64,000 nucleotides of DNA from an uncultured Oscillospiraceae bacterium (lineage in GTDB: Bacteria; Bacillota; Clostridia; Oscillospirales; Oscillospiraceae). Below, one piece after another: positions 40,706 to 49,341 of this stretch. The stretch lies in NCBI GenBank assembly GCA_910588135.1, contig CAJUOT010000002.1, forward strand, positions 1 to 64,000, read 5' to 3'. The translations under genes and the position numbers were made by a program. The notes beneath the pieces are model-generated. The model did not search any database. It saw only the letters and a program-made list of their open reading frames with translations, and had not been told where the DNA came from. Numbering within the stretch: position 1 is the first letter of the stretch; every line of letters begins with the position of its first letter.

Positions 40706-42446
40706 CGCGATATTTATGACAGCTTTAGCCGGGGAACTGCGGGACAAGCTCATCGGCGGCAAGGTGGACAAGCTCTACCAGCCCGCCCGGGACGAGGCTG
40801 TCCTCCATATGCGGGCGGGCCGGGACAACGTGCGGCTGCTGCTGTCCGCCAGCCCCGCCCACCCCAGGGCCCAGCTCACCCGCGTGCCCCGGGAAAATCC
40901 GGAGACACCCCCCATGTTCTGTATGCTGCTGCGCAAGCACTTCACCGGGGCAAGGCTGCTGGAGCTGGCCCAGCCCTCCATGGAACGGCTGCTGGACTTC
41001 CGCTTCGAGACCCTGGACGAGCTGGGGGACCGGGTGGAGCGCCGCTTAGTGCTGGAGTGCATTGGCCGCAAATCCAACCTCATCATGCTGGACGGGGCCG
41101 GACGGGTCACCGACTGTATGCGCCGGGCGGACGGGGATCTGTCCGTCAAGCGGCCCGTGATGCCGGGGCTGTACTACCAGCCCCCGGAGCCCACCGGGCG
41201 GCTGGACCCCGCCGCCATGACGCCGGAGGAACTGCGCGCCTATGTCCTCGCCAACGCCCCCCAGGGGGACAGCCAGGACAAGTGGCTGCTGGACTCCTTC
41301 AACGGCCTGTCTCCCCTCACCGCCCGGGAGCTGGCTTTTCAGGGCGGCGGCACAAGGGAGGGCCTCGCGGACCGTCTGGACCAGCTCATGGCCCGGGTGC
41401 GGGCGGGGGACTTCACCCCCACCGTGCTCCTCCGCGACGGCAAGCCCATAGATTTCACCTTCCAGCCCATTTTGCAGTATGGGCCCCAGGTGGAGCTCCG
41501 GCGCTATCCCACCTTCTCCGCCCTGCTGGACGACTTCTACGAGCAGAAGGAGGCCCAGGAGCGGGTGCGCCAGCGGGGCCAGGACTTCATCCGCTCGGTC
41601 ACCCAGGCCCGGAACCGGACGGCGAAAAAGATCGCCAACCAGGAGGGGGATCTGGCCAAAACGGCGGACCGGGAGCGGCTGCGCCGGTATGGCGATATCA
41701 TCACCACCAACTTTTATCAGATGCGCAAAGGCCAGCCTGTTCTCCGCGCCCAGGACTACTATGACCCGGACTGCAAAGAGGTGGATATCCCCCTGGACCC
41801 TCTGCTCGCCCCCCAGCAGAATGCCGCAAAATACTACAAAGACTACAAGAAGGCCCAGAAGGCGGAGGAAATGCTGTCCATCCAGCTGGAGAAAAACCGT
41901 GCAGAGCTGGATTATCTGGACAGCGTCTTACAGATGATCACGCTCTCCGAAGGCGACAGGGACTTGCAGGAAATCCGTCAGGAACTGATGGACAACGGTT
42001 ATCTGAAGCAGCACAAGAAAAAGATGACCGCCAAAGGGCGGGTGAAGATCGTCCACGCCAAGCCGCTGGAATTCAAATCCTCCGGGGGGCTGACGATTTT
42101 GGTGGGCAAGAACAACAGCCAGAACGACCGGCTCACCCTCAAGGACGCGGACAAGCGGGACCTGTGGCTCCACGCCCAGAAGCTCCACGGCTCCCACGTG
42201 ATCCTCAAGACCGGCGGGGCGGAGCCGGACGAGGCGTCTCTCACCGAGGCGGCCATGCTGGCCGCCTGGTTCTCCCAGGGCCGGGAGTCTGGACAGGTCC
42301 CGGTGGACTATACCCCGGTGAAGGCAGTCAAAAAGCCCGCCGGGGCCAAGCCCGGCTACGTGATCTACAACACCTGCCGCACCCTGTACGTCACCCCCAG
42401 CGAAGCACTGATAAAAGCGCTGAGCCGTCGTGAGCAGCGCGGATAG
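40695..42446 (+). CDS. rqcH: Ribosome quality control protein RqcH (NEMF/Rqc2 homologue)
   Basis: The 583-residue protein has the NFACT-N domain (FDAIFMTALAGELRDKLIGG, VDKLYQPARDE), a central helical coiled coil (about 290-440) and the NFACT-R domain (LKDADKRDLWLHAQKLHGSH). RqcH binds stalled 50S subunits and adds C-terminal alanine tails for degradation. The protein ends in KALSRREQRG, which is encoded by the first 35 bp of a dispersed repeat. The usual end is near TPSEAL, so the repeat has replaced the last codons and supplies the stop. GGAGG precedes the start. Confidence 0.95.
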   Translation: MPFDAIFMTALAGELRDKLIGGKVDKLYQPARDEAVLHMRAGRDNVRLLLSASPAHPRAQLTRVPRENPETPPMFCMLLRKHFTGARLLELAQPSMERLLDFRFETLDELGDRVERRLVLECIGRKSNLIMLDGAGRVTDCMRRADGDLSVKRPVMPGLYYQPPEPTGRLDPAAMTPEELRAYVLANAPQGDSQDKWLLDSFNGLSPLTARELAFQGGGTREGLADRLDQLMARVRAGDFTPTVLLRDGKPIDFTFQPILQYGPQVELRRYPTFSALLDDFYEQKEAQERVRQRGQDFIRSVTQARNRTAKKIANQEGDLAKTADRERLRRYGDIITTNFYQMRKGQPVLRAQDYYDPDCKEVDIPLDPLLAPQQNAAKYYKDYKKAQKAEEMLSIQLEKNRAELDYLDSVLQMITLSEGDRDLQEIRQELMDNGYLKQHKKKMTAKGRVKIVHAKPLEFKSSGGLTILVGKNNSQNDRLTLKDADKRDLWLHAQKLHGSHVILKTGGAEPDEASLTEAAMLAAWFSQGRESGQVPVDYTPVKAVKKPAGAKPGYVIYNTCRTLYVTPSEALIKALSRREQRG

Positions 42447-42570
42447 ACCGGAGCGAGGCCGAGCGCAGGGCGCACAGCGCCCGCAGACCAGGCCGAGGGT
42501 TCGGGAATCCGCCCGCCGCGAACAGGCGAAGCGTGATAACACAAGCGCTGGGCCGTTGTGAGCAGCGCGG
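42412..42570. repeat. Dispersed GC-rich repeat running out of rqcH
   Basis: This is the clearest copy of the family. It starts with GCGCTGAGCCGTCGTGAGCAG (inside rqcH) and continues with GATAGACCGGAGCGAGGCCG, CCGCAGACCAGGCCGAG, and CGCGAACAGGCGAAGCGTGA. It ends with a second, diverged copy of its own beginning (GCGCTGGGCCGTTGTGAGCA). Direct repeats of about 27 bp at both ends are visible. Confidence 0.8.
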
Positions 42571-42575
42571 AATTG

Positions 42576-42613
42576 AAAAAGCGTCCGGCAGACTTCCTCT
42601 GCCGGACGCTTTT
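42576..42613. terminator. Bidirectional terminator between rqcH and pulA
   Basis: AAAAGCGTCCGGCAG pairs with CTGCCGGACGCTTTT around ACTTCCT. It has A- and T-runs on its flanks and serves both converging genes. Confidence 0.9.
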
Positions 42614-42626
42614 GATTGGACTGTTT

Positions 42627-44555
42627 TCAGCTCTGCAGCAGCATCCCGCTCCGGGGCTGCACGGTGACCCAGTTCCCATGGGTGACGAGGGGGGTGTGCT
42701 GGTCGGCGTCCACGCCGTCCGCCCGGATGGTCCACCGCCCGGGCGGCAGCTGGATGGCGTAGTCATGGGTGGTGGCGTTGTAGGCCACAAACAGCCGCTC
42801 CCCGGAGGGGCCGCCCTCCTCCACCTGGAAGGACACCACCCCGTCCCGGTGGACGGTGCGCGCCACAATCCGCTCCCCGGCCCCGGGGGACTTCCGGCAC
42901 AGCCCGGGCAGGGACTTGCGCAGCCGGATGAGCTGCCGGTAATAGTCGGTGAGCGCGCCGAACCGCCACGCCCGGTGCCAGTCCAGCTGGTTCACCTCGG
43001 GCGGGGACTTGTAGCTGTTTCCATCCCCCAGCTTGGTGCGGGCAAACTCCTCCCCCGCCTGGAGGAAGACATTCCCCAGGCAGGTGAAGCACATAAACGC
43101 CGCCAGCCGGTTTTGCGCCAGCAGGTCGTCCCGGGTCTCCTCATAGGGCAGCGCTTCTCCGTCCCCGGAAGCGCACAGCGCCAGCTTATCCCACAGGGTG
43201 TAGTTGTCGTGGGCGGAGATATAGTTGATGATCTGGCTGCAGGCGCGGGGGTGGAACCCTCCTTCTCCTCCCGTCCAGCCGGCGGCGGAGCACAGGACGG
43301 TCTCCCCCAGGCCCATGCCGCCGTTGACAAAGCCGGGCTGTTCGGCGTGGAAGCAGTCGCCTTTGATGGCGTCCCGGGTGGCGTCGCAGAACATGGCCAC
43401 GCCGGGGTCCAGCTGGTGGATATTGTGCTTCACCGCCGGGGCGGTATCCGGCTCCATGGGGGAGTCCGCCGCCCGCCAGGGCTCGCCGTATACCAGCTTC
43501 TCCCCCGGGCCGAAAGCGGTGTCCAGCGCACGGCGGATGCGGTTCATCAGCTCCACCGTCAGCAGGCCCATGAGATCGAAGCGGAACCCGTCGATGTGGT
43601 ACTCCCGGGCCCAGTACAGCACCGAATGAAGGATATAGTTGTCCGCCATGGCCCGGCCCGCCGCGATATCGTTGCCGCAGCCGGAGCCGTTGGACAAAGC
43701 GCCGTCCGCCCAGCGGCGGTAGTAGTACCCCGGGGCGCAGCGCTCCAGCCAGGAGTCGGCGTAATACGTGTGGTTGTACACCACGTCCATCACCACCCGC
43801 ATTCCGTTTTGATGCAGGGTGTGGATCATCTCCTTACACTCCCGGATGCGCACAGCCCCATCAGCGGGGTCCGTGACATAGCTGCCCTCGGGCACGTTGT
43901 AGTTCAGCGGGTCGTAGCCCCAGTTGAACTGATGGCCGCCCCCGCTCTCATCCACTGTGGCGAAGTCAAAGATGGGCAGCAGCTGAACATGGGTCACCCC
44001 CAGGCTTTTCAGGTGCTCTACGCACAGGGGGGGCCGTCCCTCCGCGTCCCTCCACGCAAAGGCTTTGAACTTTCCCCGGTACTCCTCCGGCACACCGCTG
44101 GCCGGGTCGTGGGAAAAATCCTTCACGTGCAGCTCATAGATGATGTTTTCCGGAGGCATGGGGGGGGCGCAATCGTCCGCGAACCCCTCCGGATCGGTGC
44201 GGGAGAGGTCCGCCACCATGCTCCGCGCCCCGTTCAGGCCGCAGGCCACGGCATAGGGGTCGGCGGTGCGGACCGTTCCGGCGGCCGTCTCCACCTCGTA
44301 ATCGTAGTAGACGCGGTGGAGGTCGCCAGCCACCTGCACAGACCATACCCCCTGCCGGCCCAGTGTCAGCGTCCGGCGCTCATAGGCACAGCCGCTGTCG
44401 GACTGGTATAAAAACAGCTCAACCCGAATGGCCTCCGGGCTCCACAGCTTGAAAACGGTCCGGGAGGGGGTGCACACCGCCCCCAGGTCACAGCCGTCAT
44501 AGGCGTACCAGCGGTCAAATTCCCGGCCATATTGCGTCGTATTGTCCACACTCAT
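42627..44555 (-). CDS. pulA: Type I pullulanase (GH13)
   Basis: The 642-residue protein has an N-terminal beta-sandwich (CBM48-like, TVFKLWSPEAIRVELFLYQ), the pullulanase signature FNWGYDPLNYN (usually YNWGYDP) and GH13 regions VVMDVVYNHTY, GFRFDLMGL (nucleophile Asp), YGEPW (acid Glu) and YISAHDN. It has no signal peptide, so it cleaves alpha-1,6 branches of glycogen or imported dextrins in the cytoplasm. The ATG at 44555 has only a poorly spaced GAGGA. A strong promoter lies upstream. Confidence 0.94.
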   Translation of the reverse strand: MSVDNTTQYGREFDRWYAYDGCDLGAVCTPSRTVFKLWSPEAIRVELFLYQSDSGCAYERRTLTLGRQGVWSVQVAGDLHRVYYDYEVETAAGTVRTADPYAVACGLNGARSMVADLSRTDPEGFADDCAPPMPPENIIYELHVKDFSHDPASGVPEEYRGKFKAFAWRDAEGRPPLCVEHLKSLGVTHVQLLPIFDFATVDESGGGHQFNWGYDPLNYNVPEGSYVTDPADGAVRIRECKEMIHTLHQNGMRVVMDVVYNHTYYADSWLERCAPGYYYRRWADGALSNGSGCGNDIAAGRAMADNYILHSVLYWAREYHIDGFRFDLMGLLTVELMNRIRRALDTAFGPGEKLVYGEPWRAADSPMEPDTAPAVKHNIHQLDPGVAMFCDATRDAIKGDCFHAEQPGFVNGGMGLGETVLCSAAGWTGGEGGFHPRACSQIINYISAHDNYTLWDKLALCASGDGEALPYEETRDDLLAQNRLAAFMCFTCLGNVFLQAGEEFARTKLGDGNSYKSPPEVNQLDWHRAWRFGALTDYYRQLIRLRKSLPGLCRKSPGAGERIVARTVHRDGVVSFQVEEGGPSGERLFVAYNATTHDYAIQLPPGRWTIRADGVDADQHTPLVTHGNWVTVQPRSGMLLQS

Positions 44556-44615
44556 TCCTCACAGCCAACCAATGTATTCGCCGGGACGGTCCGGTGATCT
44601 GTCCCAGCCTGCTTT

Positions 44616-44644
44616 ACTATATTGGTTTTTCTCCCGCCTGTCAA
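44616..44644 (-). promoter_or_regulatory. pulA promoter
   Basis: On the minus strand TTGACA (44639-44644), a 17-bp spacer and TATAGT (44616-44621) lie 60 bp before the start. Both boxes are close to consensus. Confidence 0.8.
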
Positions 44645-44718
44645 CGGGAAACACCAAAACTCACTCCGTTTTCTCCAAAAAGCAGGGCTCCCGGCTGATC
44701 CCCCGGGCGCCGCTCCGC

Positions 44719-45393
44719 TCAGTCCGCGGGGCTGGGCTCCGCCGAGGGGGCCGCGGAGGGCACGTCCAGCAGCTCGGACGCCCCCTTCGCGCTGAACGTT
44801 ACGGTGATGGCGTAGACGTGCTCATAGCCGTGCTTGGCCAGCTCCCGGGGCATCCCAAAGTATTCCACGCTGCAGGTGCTGAATTCGCTCTTGGACGTGG
44901 CGATCTGGAGAACCAGGGGAATCTCCTGCTCCAGCTCGATGGGGGACGGGCCGGTCATCGTGGAGGTGGCAAAGGTCATGCCGGAGGTGTCTCCCGCCTC
45001 CATGGCAAAGTCCTGGGCAAACAGGCCGCTGCCGTCCTTGTACGCCATTCGGCCCCCCTCGGTCATTTTCCCGAACGTTAAGGCGACCCGGCCCCCGCCG
45101 TCGGCCGCCCCGCAGGCGCCGTGAACCGTGCACTTCCACTCCCCGTCCGTCAGCTCATAGGCCCGCAGCCGAACGGACTGCGCCCCCGCCACGTCAGAAT
45201 TGAATATGCGGTAGGCCGCGGGGTCGATGTCCAGCAGCTCCATCAGGGCGGTCTCCTCCTCGGTAAGCTGGGCGGGCTGGATGGTCATGGCCCCGTCCTT
45301 GTTCCTGCTTTTATCCCCGCCGGCGCCGCATCCCGTGAGAGCCAGCGCCAGCGCCGCCGCCAGCAGCAGGGAAATCGTCCGTCTTGTCCGCAT
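44719..45393 (-). CDS. Uncharacterised lipoprotein
   Basis: The 224-residue protein has a lipoprotein signal peptide (RTRRTISLLLAAALALALTGC, lipobox LTGC). A mature part of about 200 residues with no family I recognise follows. The end is rich in Pro, Ser and Ala. The ATG at 45393 has GGAGGT at a good distance; a longer frame starts upstream of that. It is a single-gene unit with its own promoter, tail to tail with nothing. Confidence 0.75.
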   Translation of the reverse strand: MRTRRTISLLLAAALALALTGCGAGGDKSRNKDGAMTIQPAQLTEEETALMELLDIDPAAYRIFNSDVAGAQSVRLRAYELTDGEWKCTVHGACGAADGGGRVALTFGKMTEGGRMAYKDGSGLFAQDFAMEAGDTSGMTFATSTMTGPSPIELEQEIPLVLQIATSKSEFSTCSVEYFGMPRELAKHGYEHVYAITVTFSAKGASELLDVPSAAPSAEPSPAD

Positions 45394-45434
45394 TGCGCGC
45401 ACCTCCGTGAAAAATGTCGAAATGGCCTGCTGCA

Positions 45435-45463
45435 ATCATAGCACAAAACGTGCGGCCTGTCTA
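45435..45463 (-). promoter_or_regulatory. Promoter of the lipoprotein gene
   Basis: On the minus strand TAGACA (45458-45463), a 17-bp spacer and TATGAT (45435-45440) lie 40 bp before the start. Confidence 0.7.
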
Positions 45464-45473
45464 CCTGCGTTTC

Positions 45474-46481
45474 TCACGCGCGGGCCCCGCCCCGCGCGCA
45501 GGTCGTCTGCCGCACAATGACCTGGTGGGGCAGAAGCAGATGGTCCACAGGCTTGCCCGCGATCACCTGCAGCAGCATCCGCACCGCCTCCCTGCCAATC
45601 TCCTCAATGGGCTGCCGGACGGTCGTCAGCTTGGGCCGCAGCAGGCTGCTCAGCGGAATATCATCGAACCCGGCGACGCAGACATCCTCCGGAATCCGGT
45701 AACCGTGGTCCAGCAGGTAGTTTACCGCGCCGATTGCCAGTTCATCCGACACGCAGAACAGGGCGGACGGCGTATCATATCCGGAAAATATCTGCGCGCA
45801 CAGAGACTCCCCCGTGGAAAAATCACAGCGCCCCTCCCTGACCCAAAGGGGGTTGCAGGAGACATGGCATTCCTCGAAGGCGCGGAGAAACCCGCGCCTT
45901 CGCAAAACGCCCAGGGAATGGCAGTTGTTGAAAATCGCGCCGATCCGCCGGTGCCCGGTCCGCAGCAGGTACGCAGTCATGTCATAGGCGGCCTTTTCGT
46001 CGTCCACGCCCACGGTCGGCAGCTTGCTGCCGGGGATATTGATGCTGGCCAGCACCATGGGCAGGCGGGCGATGCCTTCCAGAATTTTCAGCTCCTCCAG
46101 CGTGTTTTCGTGGAGCAGGATGATTCCGTCCACCCGCCGTTCCCGGAAAACCTCCAGGCTCTCCTTCTCGCGTTCAAAGCTGGTCCGGACGTTGGTAATG
46201 ATGACGTTGTAATCATAAAGCGCGGCGGTCTCCTCAATACTGGTCACCATTTTCGAATGGAAGCTTCCCGAAACACTGGGAACCACGACGCCGATGAGGT
46301 TTGACTTGTTGATAATCAGCCCCCGGGCCAGAAGGTTTGGGCGGTAGTTGTACTTATCCACCTGTTCCATGACCCGCTTTTGAAGCGCGGGGCTGACGGC
46401 CTTGCTGCCGTTGAGCACACGGGAGACCGTCGAGGGAGACACCCCGGCCTTGCCCGCAATAAACCGGATATCAACTGACAT
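45474..46481 (-). CDS. LacI family transcriptional regulator of the sugar island
   Basis: The 335-residue protein has the LacI helix-turn-helix (FIAGKAGVSPSTVSRVLNGS) with hinge helix (NLLARGLIINKS). A periplasmic-binding-protein-like sensor domain follows (ALFCVSDELAIGAVNYLLDHG, DVCVAGFDDIPLS). It probably binds an imported sugar or its phosphate and represses the divergent operon. The ATG at 46481 gives the normal LacI start, but no Shine-Dalgarno sequence is visible before it. The gene's own promoter carries an inverted repeat similar to that in the sugar promoter. Confidence 0.93.
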   Translation of the reverse strand: MSVDIRFIAGKAGVSPSTVSRVLNGSKAVSPALQKRVMEQVDKYNYRPNLLARGLIINKSNLIGVVVPSVSGSFHSKMVTSIEETAALYDYNVIITNVRTSFEREKESLEVFRERRVDGIILLHENTLEELKILEGIARLPMVLASINIPGSKLPTVGVDDEKAAYDMTAYLLRTGHRRIGAIFNNCHSLGVLRRRGFLRAFEECHVSCNPLWVREGRCDFSTGESLCAQIFSGYDTPSALFCVSDELAIGAVNYLLDHGYRIPEDVCVAGFDDIPLSSLLRPKLTTVRQPIEEIGREAVRMLLQVIAGKPVDHLLLPHQVIVRQTTCARGGARA

Positions 46482-46599
46482 GGCAAAAAATGCGCGGGTT
46501 TGATCCGCCCTTTCTTCCGCCGCACCCGGCGGATTCTGTCCGCGGCCGGGGAGGCCGCGGGTGTGAACAAGCTTCCGGCTGTATGGAGCTTGTGCGGCT

Positions 46600-46639
46600 A
46601 TTGTACCATGAAATATTTTCCCGGGCAACAGGAAAATAT
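46600..46639 (-). promoter_or_regulatory. LacI gene promoter with inverted repeat
   Basis: On the minus strand TTGCCC (46623-46628), a 17-bp spacer and TACAAT (46600-46605) form the promoter. ATATTTTCC (46613-46621) and GGAAAATAT (46631-46639) are perfect inverted repeats 9 bp apart that straddle the -35 box. The GGAAAA half resembles the sugar operator at 46735, which suggests autoregulation. Confidence 0.65.
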
Positions 46640-46728
46640 GAGGACACAAATTTTATATGTAATAAACTTGTTAAAAATCTTTTCATATACGCAAAAAATC
46701 AATACTATACGCATGATAAAATACTATA

Positions 46729-46756
46729 TTGACAGGAAAACGTTTCCCTATATAAT
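46729..46756 (+). promoter_or_regulatory. Promoter and LacI-type operator of the sugar operon
   Basis: TTGACA (46729-46734), a 16-bp spacer and TATAAT (46751-46756) form a consensus promoter. The near-palindrome GGAAAACGTTTCCC (46735-46748) fills the spacer exactly. The central CG with inverted A/T arms is typical of LacI-family operators and close to a catabolite-response site. A repressor there would exclude polymerase. Confidence 0.88.
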
Positions 46757-46826
46757 GAAGGCATACATCAGGGATATCTCGTCTGCCGCTGGCAGCGAAG
46801 CCCGGAAATCTGCGAAAGGAGCCGCC

Positions 46827-47723
46827 GTGGAAACAATAGGGATTATCAGCCGGTTGACAATTGATTTCATTTTTTCTGGAATGGAATGTTTTCCCGAAAA
46901 GGGCGGCGAGGTTCACTGTTCCAATTTTGTGCACACGCTGGGCGGCGGCCCTGTGGTGTCCGCCGTCCGGCTGCACGCGATGGGCTGTCCGGTGAAATTT
47001 GGAACCTATCTGGGGCGCACCTGGGAATCGGAGGAAGCCAGGCGCCTGCTCAGCGCCTATGACCTCCCGGCCATACGGAATCTGTACTCCGGGGAGGGCC
47101 AGCCCATCACCATCAGCTCCGTGATCTCAATGCCGGGCGAGCGCTCGATCACCAGCTATGAGGAGCCCCTGCGGCTCCCCGGCCCGCATATGCTGGAGGC
47201 CTTTTTCAAAGACTGCTCCATTGTGGTGGCCCCCCATGACATTGATTCCGCCAGGGCCCTGAAAAAGAGTGGAAAGCTCCTGGTGTACGACACAAATGAC
47301 TTTGACATGGATTTGTCCCCTGAGTTTGTGGAACAATTGGATATCATCACACCGAACGCCCGGGAGGCGGCCGCCCTGACCAAAACCAGCTCCATCGACG
47401 CGGCGCTGGAAAAGTTCTGCGAAATGGGGGTGCGGCATCCCATTGTCAAAAACGGGGCCTCCGGCTGCCGGACGCTGCTGCAGGGCCGCTTTATCAATGT
47501 CCCGCCGCCCCGGCGGTTCCACAGCGTGGACACGACCGGCGCCGGAGACAACTTCCTCGCCGGGTTGCTGTACGGCTGCCAGCGCAACTGGGATATCCTT
47601 GACTGCATGGCGATGGCCAATATATGGGGGGAGCTGTCCACCACCGCGGTGGGCGCCCTGGGGGCCGCGTTTACCGAGGCGGAAACGCTGGACATTTTCC
47701 GGCAGACGGCAGACCGCGGATAG
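46827..47723 (+). CDS. PfkB family carbohydrate kinase
   Basis: The 298-residue kinase has an N-terminal substrate part (GGEVHCSNFVHTLGGGPVVS) with the GG motif and the C-terminal signature HSVDTTGAGDNFLAGLLYG (catalytic Asp). It resembles ribokinase/fructokinase relatives; the sugar is unknown. It starts with GTG at 46827 after AAAGGA; longer frames cover the promoter. As first gene of the LacI-controlled operon it probably phosphorylates the imported sugar, which would give the phospho-substrate needed by the GH4 enzyme at the end of the operon. That link is inference. Confidence 0.9.
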   Translation: METIGIISRLTIDFIFSGMECFPEKGGEVHCSNFVHTLGGGPVVSAVRLHAMGCPVKFGTYLGRTWESEEARRLLSAYDLPAIRNLYSGEGQPITISSVISMPGERSITSYEEPLRLPGPHMLEAFFKDCSIVVAPHDIDSARALKKSGKLLVYDTNDFDMDLSPEFVEQLDIITPNAREAAALTKTSSIDAALEKFCEMGVRHPIVKNGASGCRTLLQGRFINVPPPRRFHSVDTTGAGDNFLAGLLYGCQRNWDILDCMAMANIWGELSTTAVGALGAAFTEAETLDIFRQTADRG

Positions 47724-47762
47724 GCCCGGGAGGATTCGCGCCCAGGAACACCAGGAGGAATT

Positions 47763-48236
47763 ATGCTGCTTCTGAATGCGTCAAAAGTTTTGACCCCGGA
47801 AAACTCAAAAACCAACGTCGCGTTTCCGTTTCTTGTCCCCGAGGGCTGCGGGCGGCTTTGGATCAGCTATTCTTACGCGCCAAAAGAGCTGGAGGACCTC
47901 CAGGCCGCCCGGGAAATCATCGAACGCGGGCTGGAGCGCTATGCGCCCGCTCCCTTTCGGGACGGGTATGGAACCTGGCGGGACTACCTGCCCCTTGTGA
48001 ACCTCGTCACCCTGTCCCTGGACAGCCCGGACGGCTATTGCGGCTGCGCCCACAGGCATGATCCCGCCATCCGGCTGACGGTGGACCGGGCAGCGGCGGG
48101 CCCCGGCTTCTGCCCGCCCGGGCGGATGGCCGGACAGTGGCGGGCCGTGCTCAACTGCCATGCGGTGGTGACGCCGGTATGCTCCGTAAGGCTGCTGGTG
48201 TCGGACTGCGAAGAGGATCTTCCAGGGCCCCGCTGA
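47763..48236 (+). CDS. Small protein resembling the N-terminal domain of CehA/McbA-type hydrolases
   Basis: The 157-residue protein is beta-rich and starts NVAFPFLVPEGCGRLWISYSYAPKE. This resembles the beta-sandwich found before the PHP domain in CehA/McbA-like proteins. It ends in a strand pattern (WRAVLNCHAVVTPVCSVRLLVSD) as that domain does. The next gene encodes the PHP domain alone. So a two-domain protein seems to be split into two genes. AGGAGGA precedes the ATG. Confidence 0.65.
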   Translation: MLLLNASKVLTPENSKTNVAFPFLVPEGCGRLWISYSYAPKELEDLQAAREIIERGLERYAPAPFRDGYGTWRDYLPLVNLVTLSLDSPDGYCGCAHRHDPAIRLTVDRAAAGPGFCPPGRMAGQWRAVLNCHAVVTPVCSVRLLVSDCEEDLPGPR

Positions 48237-48351
48237 CCGCACTTGTTCCCACACGCCCTGTTATCAAAGACTTCCCTTCCCCCCAAATCCTATTGGAACG
48301 GCGGCCGTTTGCCTGCTCCCCCCGGTTTGCGCCAGCAGCATAACGTCCGGC

Positions 48352-49341
48352 ATGGTGACTGCAATGAAATGGATTGCCGCGGAACTTCACACCCACACCT
48401 GTCACAGCGACGGCACCTTTACCACCCAAAGCCTTTGCGAGGCGGCGGAGGCCGAAGGCCTGTCCGTCGTTGCAATCACGGACCATAACACCACCGCCCC
48501 CCTGCTGGAATTGCCGCCCGCCGCGTCCGGCGCCGCCGCGGTCATCCGCGGAATTGAATGGACGACGTTTTGGGGGCACCTGTGCATTCTGGGCGGAACG
48601 CTGGACGTGGACTGGCGGGACGCGTCGCCGGAGAATATGCCTCAAAAGCTGAAGGAAATCCGGAAGAGCGGGGGGATATGCGGAATCGCGCACCCCTTTG
48701 CGGTGGGGAGTCCCATGTGCACCGGATGCCATTGGAGCTTTGGGATCACGGACTTCAGCGGCATCACCTATCTGGAGGCGTGGAGCGAGCACTTTCCCTG
48801 CGTCCGCTGCGAGTGCCGGCGGGCGGTTGACTTCTGGGTCAGTCTGCTGGACCAGGGATACCGGATCGCCATCACATACGGGCGGGATTGGCACGGCGCG
48901 GATCTGGACGGGCTGCCCCGCGCCTGCACCTGCCTGGGCATAGACGGGCCGGTCACCGCCGAAGCCGCTCTGGACGCCGTGGCCCGCCGCCGCACGGCGG
49001 TCACCATGGGGCCGCTCTTCTGGATGGAGACGGCCGGGGGCGCGGGCAGCGGGGATGTCATTCCCTCCGGAATGCTGGAGCTGGTCTTCGGCATTGACTG
49101 GTCGTTCCGCCGCGGGCAGTGGGAGCACTGCAAAATCCAGGCCCGCCGTTTGCAGGTGCTGGGCGAGGGCGGGCGGCTGCTGTGGGAAACCGCCGCCGGC
49201 GAAGGCAGAACGGAGATTCGGAAAACGCTGTATGTGACCGGGAAATATGTGCGCGCGCAGCTGCTGGGGACGGTCTGCGGCCAGGAGGCCGTGATCGCGA
49301 TGTGCACCCCGCTTTTCCTGCGGGACGGAGGCGGAACATGA
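48352..49341 (+). CDS. PHP-domain metal-dependent hydrolase (CehA/McbA-like)
   Basis: The 329-residue protein has the PHP motifs ELHTHTCHSDG, AITDHNT, GIEWTTFWGHLCILG and GIAHPF, and a later GRDWHGADLDG. The His and Asp residues form a three-metal site. Such enzymes hydrolyse phosphate or carboxyl esters; the substrate is unknown. No good ribosome site precedes the ATG at 48352 or the one at 48364, and the 115 bp before it is open in the same frame without a start codon. It is coupled to the next gene by ATGA. Confidence 0.8.
   Translation: MVTAMKWIAAELHTHTCHSDGTFTTQSLCEAAEAEGLSVVAITDHNTTAPLLELPPAASGAAAVIRGIEWTTFWGHLCILGGTLDVDWRDASPENMPQKLKEIRKSGGICGIAHPFAVGSPMCTGCHWSFGITDFSGITYLEAWSEHFPCVRCECRRAVDFWVSLLDQGYRIAITYGRDWHGADLDGLPRACTCLGIDGPVTAEAALDAVARRRTAVTMGPLFWMETAGGAGSGDVIPSGMLELVFGIDWSFRRGQWEHCKIQARRLQVLGEGGRLLWETAAGEGRTEIRKTLYVTGKYVRAQLLGTVCGQEAVIAMCTPLFLRDGGGT

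Noticed and set aside
46735..46748. Pure catabolite-repression (cre) site
   Set aside because: The sequence resembles cre but sits exactly in the promoter spacer beside a divergent LacI gene, so local LacI control is the simpler reading. A dual role stays possible.
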